NCBI RefSeq assembly: GCF_027270315.1
Contig: NZ_CP114413.1
Coordinates: 8,122,001 to 8,186,000, forward strand
Source of the DNA: Streptomyces cinnabarinus
GTDB taxonomy: Bacteria; Actinomycetota; Actinomycetes; Streptomycetales; Streptomycetaceae
Length of the DNA stretch: 64,000 nt
Direction: 5' to 3'
The notes below the pieces were generated by a model that was not told the DNA's origin, did no database searches, and worked only from the letters and a program-made list of their open reading frames with translations. Within the stretch, counting starts at the first letter, position 1; each line of letters opens with the position of its first letter. The translations under genes and the position numbers were made by a program. Shown here one piece after another: positions 51,665 through 60,045 of this stretch.

Positions 51665-51844
51665 ATGTACGAGTCCCGTGAGGCGTCGGAGCCCGGCGTC
51701 GAGTCCTGGCTGCCCCGCCTTTCCCACCTGTCGTTGGACGAACTTCCCGAGGTCGGTCCTGCCGCCCTGCGGCCCGCGACGGACGCGCTGCTCGCCAGCG
51801 TCGACCGGCCGTTCAGCACCCGTGGCGGCAGCGAGCCCAGCTGA
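51665..51844 (+). CDS. FxsA-like RiPP precursor candidate (59 residues)
   Basis: 59 residues. Typical outline of FxSxx-COOH precursors: a charged leader (MYESREASEPGVESWLP), then LSHLSLDELPEVGPAALRPA, LLASVD and a Phe/Ser-containing tail, RPFSTRGGSEPS. The exact FxSxx-COOH terminus is absent; the tail runs seven residues past FST, so the family call is tentative. Coding is supported by position (32 bp after the caspase stop, 13 bp before the HExxH start), G+C at third positions, and GAGGAGG of the next gene overlapping its stop. No clear site lies upstream, but TACGAT (51651-51656) is a good -10, so the mRNA may be leaderless. Confidence 0.68.
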   Translation: MYESREASEPGVESWLPRLSHLSLDELPEVGPAALRPATDALLASVDRPFSTRGGSEPS

Positions 51845-51857
51845 GGAGGAAGTGTTC

Positions 51858-53687
51858 GTGCCCACGTCAGGTGATGCCGCCGAGGAACCCGGGAACCCCG
51901 CGCAGGACGGCACCTTGCGGCCGCACCGTCTCGACGAACCCACCTTCGCCGGACTCTGCTCCGCCGGGGAATCCCTCCGGGCGACGCACGCGCTCCTGGA
52001 CGCCGAGTACAGCAGGCGGCTGTTGCTGCTGCGCGTCCTGGTCGACGAGGTCGCTGCCCGCCCGGCCGCGGCCGGCCCGCTCGCCCCGGTGCGCGCGGCC
52101 TGGGAACTGCTCGCGCGGTCCCAGCGCCGGAGCCCCCGGGCGGTGCACCGGCTGCTGATGGACCCGCAGACCGGGCTGTGGGCGGCCCAGGTGCTGCGCC
52201 GGCTGCGCGGCACGCAGGACGCCGACGGGCCGCTCTGGTCCGACGTGGGCCGGCTGCACGCCCTGGCCGCCGCCGCTGCCGTGCGCGCCGGACTCGACTT
52301 CCGGATCCTCGTCCCGGCGCGCGAGGGCGCGGTGCTCCTCCCGAGCCTGGGCCGGGCGGAGTCGGGCGTCGCCGAGCCGTGGGGCGTGGCCGAGGTGAGC
52401 GGGCGCGACGGGACGGCCCGGATCCGGTACGAGAGTGATGTCGTGGACATGCCAGTGGACGCCCAGGACGCGCCGGGCTGGTCGGGCCTGCGCCGACTGA
52501 CTCTCAGCCACCAGGGCCTCACCCTCGACCTCACGCTCGACGACCTGGCCCGCTACCCCGTCATCGCCGGCACCCCCGGCCCCGACCGGCTCGACGAGCC
52601 GCGGCTGCGGCACTGGCGGCGCGGCCTGGAACGGGCCTGGGCGCTGCTGGTCGAGGACCACCGCGAGAGCGCCGAGGCCCTCGCCGCCGGGCTGTCCTCC
52701 CTCGTACCGCTGCCGCCCGCCGACCGCTTCCGGCCGCGCAGCGCCTCCGCCTCCGAGGCGTTCGGCTGCGTGACCATGTCCGCGCAGGACACCCGAGTCC
52801 CCGAGGACGAGGCCGCGTCGGAACTCGCGGTCACGCTGGTCCACGAGTTCCGGCACACCCTGCTCAACGGCCTGATGCACCTCACACCGCTGGCCGCCGA
52901 GGACTGCCCCGACCTGTTCCGGGCACCTTGGCGAGACGACCCGAGACCCCTGACCGGTGTTCTGCACGGAGCCTTCGCGTTCTCCGGCGTCGCCCGCTTC
53001 TGGCGGACCCGCGTCGCCCGTGACAGCGGCAGCGCACGCGAGCGTGCCCGCTTCGAGTACGCCCTGTGGCGGCGCGAGTCCCGGGCCACCCTGGAGGTGC
53101 TGCGCGGCCATTGCGCGCTGACGGAGACCGGCCGCAGGCTGGTGAACGGCCTGCTCGCCGATCTGAGTTCCTGGGACGCCGATCCGCTGCCCGAGCCGAC
53201 GCTGACCCTGGCCGCCCAGGCCGCCGCCCATCACCGGGCCGCCTGGCGCGCCCACCACCTGGTGCCGGACGAGGCGACGGTGGGCGCGACCGCGGACTCC
53301 TGGCTGCGCGGCTCCGAGCCACCTGTGCTCGCTGCCGAGGAGACTGGCAGCGTCGTCACCGACCCCGCGGGCTGCCGTATCGACGCCTTCGCCCACCTGG
53401 TCCGCCTGCGGATCGCCGACCCGCACGCCTTCGCCGTCGCCCGCGGCGGCGGCCCCCGGCCGAACGGCGTCACCCCGGCCGACGTGGCCCATGTGGCGGG
53501 CGACCTGGCCGAGGCCGCGACCCGGTACGCCGAGGAGGCGGCACGGCCCGCCTCCTGGGGCGGACTCGGGCTGCTCCTCGGCACCGGGCGGCCGGAACTG
53601 CTGCGCGCCGTCTCCCGTTCGGTGACCCGGAGTTCGGGGCGGACCCCGTCCCCGGCGGAGCTGGCCCGCTGGCTGGCCCGCGCCTGA
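51858..53687 (+). CDS. HExxH motif peptide-modification enzyme (aKG-HExxH beta-hydroxylase type)
   Basis: 609 residues from a GTG at 51858, 8 nt after AGGAGG. The N-terminal ~130 residues are helical (LDEPTFAGLCSAGESL, LLRVLVDEVAARPAA, RAVHRLLMDPQTGLWAAQVL), as in the HEXXH family found beside FxSxx-COOH peptides (TIGR04267). The catalytic motif is VHEFRH (H329, E330, H333), with GVLHGAFAF (H370) and RPLTGV as candidate third ligand and 2-oxoglutarate contacts. Recent work treats this family as peptide beta-hydroxylases. Likely substrate: the adjacent 59-residue peptide. No radical SAM FxsB (no CxxxCxxC) is in the window. Confidence 0.82.
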   Translation: MPTSGDAAEEPGNPAQDGTLRPHRLDEPTFAGLCSAGESLRATHALLDAEYSRRLLLLRVLVDEVAARPAAAGPLAPVRAAWELLARSQRRSPRAVHRLLMDPQTGLWAAQVLRRLRGTQDADGPLWSDVGRLHALAAAAAVRAGLDFRILVPAREGAVLLPSLGRAESGVAEPWGVAEVSGRDGTARIRYESDVVDMPVDAQDAPGWSGLRRLTLSHQGLTLDLTLDDLARYPVIAGTPGPDRLDEPRLRHWRRGLERAWALLVEDHRESAEALAAGLSSLVPLPPADRFRPRSASASEAFGCVTMSAQDTRVPEDEAASELAVTLVHEFRHTLLNGLMHLTPLAAEDCPDLFRAPWRDDPRPLTGVLHGAFAFSGVARFWRTRVARDSGSARERARFEYALWRRESRATLEVLRGHCALTETGRRLVNGLLADLSSWDADPLPEPTLTLAAQAAAHHRAAWRAHHLVPDEATVGATADSWLRGSEPPVLAAEETGSVVTDPAGCRIDAFAHLVRLRIADPHAFAVARGGGPRPNGVTPADVAHVAGDLAEAATRYAEEAARPASWGGLGLLLGTGRPELLRAVSRSVTRSSGRTPSPAELARWLARA

Positions 53688-53702
53688 GACACCGGAGCGT
53701 GC

Positions 53703-56700
53703 TCAAAGAGGCAGCGGATCGATGTCGCAGTCCGCGCGGTGCTCCCAGTCCACGGCCTGACGCACCGCCGGATGATCGGCCCCGAGTGCCCGGTTGAGTC
53801 GTTCCGCCGTCGCGCTGTGCAGCCGCTCCGCCTCCTCCCGGTCACCGAGGGCCCGCAGATCCAGCGGGAGGTTGGCGGCGCAGGCGAGAGTGGAGGGGTG
53901 CTCCTCCCCGAGGACCTCCGAGGACAGGGCCAGGGTCCGCTCGTCCAGCTCCCGGGCGGCCGCGTACCGGCCGAGCGCGTACCGATCGCTCGCCAGGTTC
54001 GTCGCGCACACCAGGGACGAGGGATGGCGCTCGCCGAGGACCCGGTGGAGGTCCTCCAGTGCCCGCTCGTCCATGGCGTGCGCGGCCTCCGGGTCGCCCA
54101 AGTGCCGCTGCGTGACGGCGAGATCGACCTCGGCAGCCAGGGTGTGCGGATGGGCGCGGCCGTAGGTCTGCGTGTACTGGGCGTGGATGCGGGCGCCCAG
54201 GTCCCGTGCCGTGGTCAGCTCGCCCGCGTGCCGCAGATCGATCGACAGCTCCAGCGTCGACGCCATGGAGCCCGGGTTGTTCTCGCCGTACCGGCCGACG
54301 AGCTCCTCCCGGGCCCGCGCGGCCGTCTCCCGCGCCTCCGCGTGCAGGCCGGACTTGCGCAGCGCGACCGCCAGGTGCCGGACGTTGGACAGGGTGAACG
54401 GATTGACCTGGCCGAGCAGCCGGGCGCATCGCTCGGTCAGCTCGCGCTGATGGGTCAACGCCTTGTGGTAGTCGCCCAGTTCACGGTTGTCGAGGATGAC
54501 ACTGAGCCAGGTCACCAGGCTCAGGATGTGGTCCTGGCCGTAGAGCTGCTGCTTGCTGTGCCAGGTCCGCGCGTCCAGCTCCCGCGCCCGCGCGAAGTGC
54601 CCCGCGAGCCGGAGGCTGACCCCCAGGTTGTGGGCCGCCCGCAGGGTCTCGGGGTCCTCCTCCCCGAGCAGGCGCAGATAGCGCTCGTGCACCGACTCGG
54701 ACAGCTCCAGCGCGGCCGCGAAGTCGCCCTTGACGCGCTGGCTCACCGCCACGTTCCCGAGCGCGTCCAAGGTGTCCTCGTGATCCTCGCCGACGGTGCG
54801 CCGATAGGCCGCCAGCACCCGGTCGTTGACGGCGGCCGCCTCCGCGTAGCGGCCCATGCTGAGCAGCACGGCCCCCTTCCACTTGGACACCTCCAGCGTC
54901 TTCGCGTCGTCCTCCCCGCCGTCCTGCCGCCAGGACTCGTAGGCGGACCGGGCCAGGTGCAGGGCAGCGTCGAAGTTCCCCCAACGCAGCAGGTAGAGAA
55001 CCTCGTTGATGATGAGCGTGCGCACGTACGGGTCGGTCGAGCCGACCGCCTCGGAGACGATCAGATGCGCGTACAGCTCGCCGTAGCGCGGCCAGTGATT
55101 GGCGTTGTGCGGGTCGTTGGGGTCGTTGGCGGCCAGCAGCAGATGGACGCCGTCACGCATGCGCCGCCGCTCGGAGTCCGTCATCCTGGCGACCATCGCG
55201 GTCTGCACCAGCCGGTGCATCTGGAGGGAGTTGGCGCGGAAGTCGAACCGGGCCAGGGAGTACCGGCCGATCTCGCGGATGGCCTGGCCGAGGCGGATCG
55301 GATCGCGCAGCACCCGGTCGAGTTCCGGGGTGATCGGTGCTCCCGGGCGGCCCGAGAAGAGATTGCGCGAGATCGACTCGGGCGCGCAGAAGGCGCACAG
55401 TTGCAGCAGTTGCATGGCCGCGGGGTTCTTCGTCTCCAACTGGTCGAGTGAGACGTTCCAGGCCGCGATGACCGGCAGTTGGTAGTCGAGGGGGGCCGCC
55501 AGACCCAGCAGGTCGACCTGCTTCTCGTCCAGCAGGCGCAGGTACTCGTCCGCGGGCATCCCGGTCTCGGCCCGCCAGGCGGCGGCCTGTTCGATGGCCA
55601 GCGGGAGATCGCCGAGCGCCGTCGCGAGCCGGTCGGCCTCGTCGTCGGTGATGTCCGGGCCGCGCCGCCGCAGCAGCTCCACGCTCTCCTCCCGCCGGAA
55701 GACGTTCACCTCCAGCGGCTTGGCCACGCTCGCCCACTGCGGATTGCGCGAGGTGACAAGGACATTGCCCCGGCCGCCCAGCGGGAAGTAGGGGCGCACC
55801 GTCTCGGGACTGTCGGCGTTGTCGAAGACCAGCAGCCAGTTGTCGTACGGCTCACCGCGGCGCAGCGCCTCCAGGACCGCGTTCACCGACTAGGAGGCGT
55901 CGCTCCCGGCCTCCAGGCCGAGCTGCGGGGCCAGTTCCACCAGGGACAGCGCGATCTGGGCGGTGCGCTCGGCGGAGATCCACCAGACGACGTCGTAGTC
56001 CCCGAGATGCCGGTAGACGTACTCCACGGCGAGCATCGACTTGCCGACCCCGCCCATGCCGTGCAGCGCGTTGGGCAGCACTGCGGTCGCCTTCTCCTTG
56101 CGCAGCCTGCGATGGAGGGCGTCGAGCAGCTCCTCGCGGCCGGTGAAGTTGGGGTTGCGCGGCGGTACATGGCCCCACACCGCCGGAGTGCTGCGGCCGC
56201 GCCGCTCGGGCTGCGGGGGCGCTCCGGACGGGACGTCGGTGCGCGGCTGCTTGCTCGGCTGGTTCACCAGGTCCTCCTGCTTCCGCAGGTGCGAAGGGGG
56301 TGGGGCGGACGTCCGGACGGCGGGCGTCCCGGGCGCGGCGGTCAGCTGCTCCAGCGCCCGCGCCTGCGCGGCGTGCGGGCCCGACAGCGCGTGCAGTACG
56401 GCGATCTGCGGCTCGGCCCAGGCGCGCGCCTCGGCGTCCCTCCCGAGCGGCCCGGACAGTTCCCGGCCCGCCAGCAGCTCGGGCACCTGCCACAGCCGGT
56501 GGGCGGACCGGCCGAGGGCCTCGCCGACCAGGCCGACGACCTGCCGGAGGTCCTCGGTGCGCCCGGCGGCCAGGAGTTCACCACGGACACCCGGCGCGAA
56601 GTCGTACGCGAGGGGCGGGCCGTCGGCCGGGGACGGGCCGGTGCGCGGGTGGATCAGGCGGTGGGTGAGCAGTTGGGTGAAGTCGACGATCCGCGCCTCG

Positions 56701-57500
56701 GGGCGCAGCCGGGTCAGCACCCGCCTGATCAGTGACACCGCGAGCGGGGTGGCGGCGAGCAGGGTGGCGAGTCCGAGCACGTCGGGCGTGACCGAGCGGC
56801 GGAAGGCGGCGACGCGTTCGCCGGGCCCGCGGTCGCGGTGCGCGGGCGGCGGGGCCTCCGGGTGCGGGGTGGCGAACGTCAGGGGGAGCCGGGTCCAGGT
56901 GCCCCGGGCCGCGGTGACCAGCCGTACCCAGGACTCCACGCCCCGGGGCGCCAGCTCCAGGACCGGAACGGGGAGATACGGCCCGCCCTCCTCCGGCGCG
57001 CCGAGCCCGACCTGCCCCGGTCGGGTCCCGTGGCCGCGGTTCGGCGCACCCGGTCCCGCCGAGCGCAGCGACAGCGGCCAGGTGGGCACACCGGTCTCGG
57101 GCCAGGCGTGGTGGGGCAGCAGATGCACCACGGCCAGGGCGCCCGCGCCCGCCCACTGGTGCAGGGTCCGGGACCGGTCGCCGGTGCGCCAGCCGGGCGC
57201 GTTGCCGTCGGTGACCACGAGGGTCAGCCGCCCGCAGGAGGGGCCGCCGGGCGGCAGCGGGCCGAGCCGCCGGCGGTCCACCCGGCGGAAGACGCGCGAG
57301 CGCCGCAGCAACTCGGTGAACTCCACGGCCGTGTCGTGCCACACCGCCATCCCGGGATCGGGGTCCACCGCCACGACCACGTCCCAGGCCCGGTGCGGCC
57401 GGCGCTCGCGCAGTCCGCCGAGCGCCCGCAGGATGCCTTGCGGGTCGGTGATGTCCGTCCAGCGCGCGGACGGGACGCCCCGACCGTCCACGGCCGTCAT
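53703..57500 (-). pseudogene. fxsT: fxsT-like vWA/NB-ARC/TPR gene split by an in-frame TAG
   Basis: One reading frame of 1,266 codons interrupted by a single TAG at 55890-55892 (codon 537), so it is nonsense, not frameshifted. Before it: an SAV_2336/vWA-like head (residues ~37-100, DVVVAVDPDPGMAVW, LVVTDG), a disordered linker, and the NB-ARC Walker A (GMGGVGKS, 481-488). After it: Walker B (LLVFDNAD), sensor VLVTSRNP, and many TPR units (AAAVNDRVLAAYRRTVGEDH-like). This is the FxSxx-COOH system TPR (STAND NTPase) protein. A restart at the GTG 55886, just after the stop, has no good site. ATGA overlap with the MoxR gene couples it to the operon. Confidence 0.88.
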
Positions 57501-58432
57501 GACCCCTCCATGGCGGCCCAGCTCCAGAGAGTGTCGAGGGCCGCGCTCCTTTCCTCCTCACCTTCCCGGATCGCGCCCAGGGCACCCGTGGCCACCAGGT
57601 GCAGGGCGTCCAGGAGCTGACCGGTCCGCGCCGGTTCCCCGGTGGCCCGGTCGACCAGGGCGTCCAGAATCTCCGACGGTACGGCCGGGAAGCGGGCCCT
57701 GGCCAGCTCGGCCAGCCCCTCCCGCGTCATCCGCGGCAGCTCCAGGCGGACGCAAGCGCGGACGAACCCGGTCGGCAGGTCGCGCTCACCGCCTGTCGTG
57801 GCGACGACGAGCGGCGGTTCATGGCACCGTACGAGCCCGTCGTGGACCGCCGCGATGCCGCCCGGCTCGCAGGTGTGGACCATGGTGTCGCCGGAGCCCA
57901 GGAGTTCGGGGACGGTGAACTCCCCGGTGTGCAGGACGGCCAGCAGCTCGTCGGGGAGGTCGAAGCCGCCCCGGTCGAGGTCGTCGACCAGGACGACCCG
58001 CGGTAATCGACGGGGGAGCAGCGCGGTGCCCAGCGGGCCGAGGCGTACTGCGCCGGGCCCGGCCGGTCCGTACAGGCCCTCGGCGAGGGTGCTGCCGCCG
58101 GTGACCGGCCAGCGCAGCACCGGGCCGAGCCCCAGCTCCCGGGCGATCCGGTGCGCGAGCGCCGACTTGCCCGCGCCGGGCTCGCCGCCCACCAGCAGCG
58201 GACGGCGCAGGTGGAGCGCGGCGTTGACGCGCGCCACTTCGTCGGGGTCCGGGGTCCGCGGCGCGCCCGGGGGCCCGAGGACCCGCGCGGCCGTCTCGTC
58301 CCGCACCGGGGCCGGAGGTTCGTCCGGGCCGCCGGAGTAGGCGCGCCAGGGCGGCGGGGCGGGCCAGCGGCGGTCCCGCTCGGCCGGGTCGAGCGGCCGG
58401 CCCGTACCCCGGTACAGCGACCAGGTGTCCAT
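57497..58432 (-). CDS. MoxR-type AAA+ ATPase of the conflict-type operon
   Basis: 311 residues. AAA core: Walker A VGGEPGAGKSALAHRIA, Walker B RVVLVDDLDRGGF, then VVATTGGERDLPTGFVRACVR and a C-terminal lid helix region. The head (WSLYRGTGRPLDPAERDRRW) has the clipped form used in vWA-MoxR-VMAP systems, where the MoxR ATPase remodels a vWA partner. Codon 143 is TTA. ATG at 58432 with GGGAGG. ATGA overlap with the fxsT-like gene, and 26 bp after the VMAP gene. Confidence 0.88.
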   Translation of the reverse strand: MDTWSLYRGTGRPLDPAERDRRWPAPPPWRAYSGGPDEPPAPVRDETAARVLGPPGAPRTPDPDEVARVNAALHLRRPLLVGGEPGAGKSALAHRIARELGLGPVLRWPVTGGSTLAEGLYGPAGPGAVRLGPLGTALLPRRLPRVVLVDDLDRGGFDLPDELLAVLHTGEFTVPELLGSGDTMVHTCEPGGIAAVHDGLVRCHEPPLVVATTGGERDLPTGFVRACVRLELPRMTREGLAELARARFPAVPSEILDALVDRATGEPARTGQLLDALHLVATGALGAIREGEEERSAALDTLWSWAAMEGS

Positions 58433-58458
58433 GGACGTGTCCTCCCTGCGCGGCGATG

Positions 58459-59910
58459 TCACAGCGGTTTGCGATCGGGGTCGTCCCACAGCACCGCGAG
58501 GTGCCGGCCGATGTGGTGCTCCGGCGCGCCTGAGCCGAGCGCGGCGGCCTGCCGGCGGAAGCGGGTGATGCGCGGCAGCAGCTCGGTGAAGCCACCGGCG
58601 AACAGATCGCTCAGCACCTGCCGGAACTCGGTCGTCGACTCGCTGGTGCGATGCCAGACCACCACCGGATAGCCCGTACGCAGCGCGGTCCGGAACTCCA
58701 GACAGCCGTGCGTACGGCCCTCCTCGGGGGGTTCGCTGAGCACGGCGGCGACATGTTCCTCGTCCAGCAGTCCGGCCACCACCCGGCTCGGGTGCTGGGG
58801 GCTGGTGTTCGGGATGCTCATGTAGACGGAACCGGCGGCCGGTTCCTGTCGCAGCTTCTGCCAGCGCAGCCGCCACCAGCCGTGCCAGCGCTGGTCCAGC
58901 AGCCGGTCCAGACTGCGGATCACCACCGCCGGATAGGTCATGCCGAGCGGCAGATGCGGATCCTCGGCGGCGTCCAGCGGCCAGGACTCCACGGGCAGGT
59001 TGATCAGTTCGAGGGGGAGCACGAACTCCAGCCGCAGTTGCCCGGGGCGGTCCCCCTCGGCCCGCTCCACCTCGGAGATCACCTCGCTGACCGTGCGCTG
59101 GAGATCGGTGAAGGCGATCACCGCGCTGTCCCGGCGCCGCCCGAAGTCCGGCCCCCGCGCGTCGGAGTGGAACCAGTACGACACGGTGTAGTGGCCCTCG
59201 TCGAAGGGTGCGGGCATGATCCGGATGGCCAGATGCTCGTCATGGATGGGGGGCTGCCGCTCGGCGGACCGGGCGTAACGTCTGCGGTCCAGGGTGTCCC
59301 CGAACTCCCAGCGCGCCGCGCGCCGCCGGTTGAGCGCGCGGATCTCCTGGCGCAGCGCCGTGTCCTCCAGCCACGCCGTCACCTCCTCCAGGTACGCCAT
59401 CCACGGCGGCACCTGTTCCGGTGCGGTGTTCTGGCCCACCAGGTACAGGAAGTCCGACCAGGGGGTGGTGGAGTGGTCGGGCGGGGTGCGTAATCGGGAC
59501 AGGGTCGCCCGGGACACCAGCCGCCACCGCTCGTCGGCGGGCAGCCGCAGGGACGTCAGGGCGTCCCCCAACAGGTCCCAGGACTCGGTGAACTCGCTCG
59601 GCAGGCCGCTCACCGCCCGCCACTCGTCGCCGAGCCGGAGCATCAGCCGCGACTCCGCCGAGCCGGGGTCCAGCAGGTCCAGGACGGCGGCGAGGCACGA
59701 CACGCCGTCCGGCGTCCTCATACAGAGCCTGAGCAGGGCGACCCACTGACTGCGCGGTATGGAGTGCCGGGGGAGCCGGCCACCCCGCCCGAGCCGGTCG
59801 AGCACCAGATCCAGGAACTGTTCCCGGTCCTCCGTCGAGCGCAGACCGTCACAGCCCACCAGGACGTCCACGGCGGCGCGCCGTATCCGGTCCTCGATCT
59901 CCTCGCGCAA
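58459..59910 (-). CDS. VMAP-type protein with N-terminal EAD2-like domain
   Basis: 483 residues from a TTG at 59910 (GGAGGGGGG upstream); an in-frame GTG at 60003 would add 31 basic residues and is less likely. Residues ~10-95 are an EAD2-like domain: AVDVLVGCDGL, PRHSIPRSQWVALLRLCMRT, LLDPGSAESRLMLRLGDEW, clearly like the caspase tail. The rest fits VMAP middle and C-terminal domains: HLAIRIMPAPFDEGHYTVSY, FTDLQRTVSEVISEVERAEG, LRLEFVLPLELINLPVESWP, VVIRSLDRLLDQRW. VMAP proteins link a sensor to EAD effectors. Codon 140 is TTA. First gene of the minus operon. Confidence 0.82.
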   Translation of the reverse strand: MREEIEDRIRRAAVDVLVGCDGLRSTEDREQFLDLVLDRLGRGGRLPRHSIPRSQWVALLRLCMRTPDGVSCLAAVLDLLDPGSAESRLMLRLGDEWRAVSGLPSEFTESWDLLGDALTSLRLPADERWRLVSRATLSRLRTPPDHSTTPWSDFLYLVGQNTAPEQVPPWMAYLEEVTAWLEDTALRQEIRALNRRRAARWEFGDTLDRRRYARSAERQPPIHDEHLAIRIMPAPFDEGHYTVSYWFHSDARGPDFGRRRDSAVIAFTDLQRTVSEVISEVERAEGDRPGQLRLEFVLPLELINLPVESWPLDAAEDPHLPLGMTYPAVVIRSLDRLLDQRWHGWWRLRWQKLRQEPAAGSVYMSIPNTSPQHPSRVVAGLLDEEHVAAVLSEPPEEGRTHGCLEFRTALRTGYPVVVWHRTSESTTEFRQVLSDLFAGGFTELLPRITRFRRQAAALGSGAPEHHIGRHLAVLWDDPDRKPL

Positions 59911-60045
59911 GGAGGCCCCCCTCCGGCGCCCCGCCCGAGGCGCGCTCCCTCGCCCTGCCCGGCGACCCGCTCGTACCGCCAGTGACACAAGATTAGGGGC
60001 CACGGACGCTGACGGAAGAGGATCGGCGGACAGGGCGGGCGCGTG

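Noticed and set aside
50500..53687. A radical SAM FxsB enzyme expected in FxSxx-COOH loci
   Set aside because: No CxxxCxxC motif occurs in any gene of the block; the caspase and HExxH proteins account for all the coding sequence.
55886..57500. Treating the two halves of the fxsT-like frame as two independent genes
   Set aside because: They are in the same frame, one codon apart across a TAG, and together make one NB-ARC domain; the second half has no convincing ribosome binding site.
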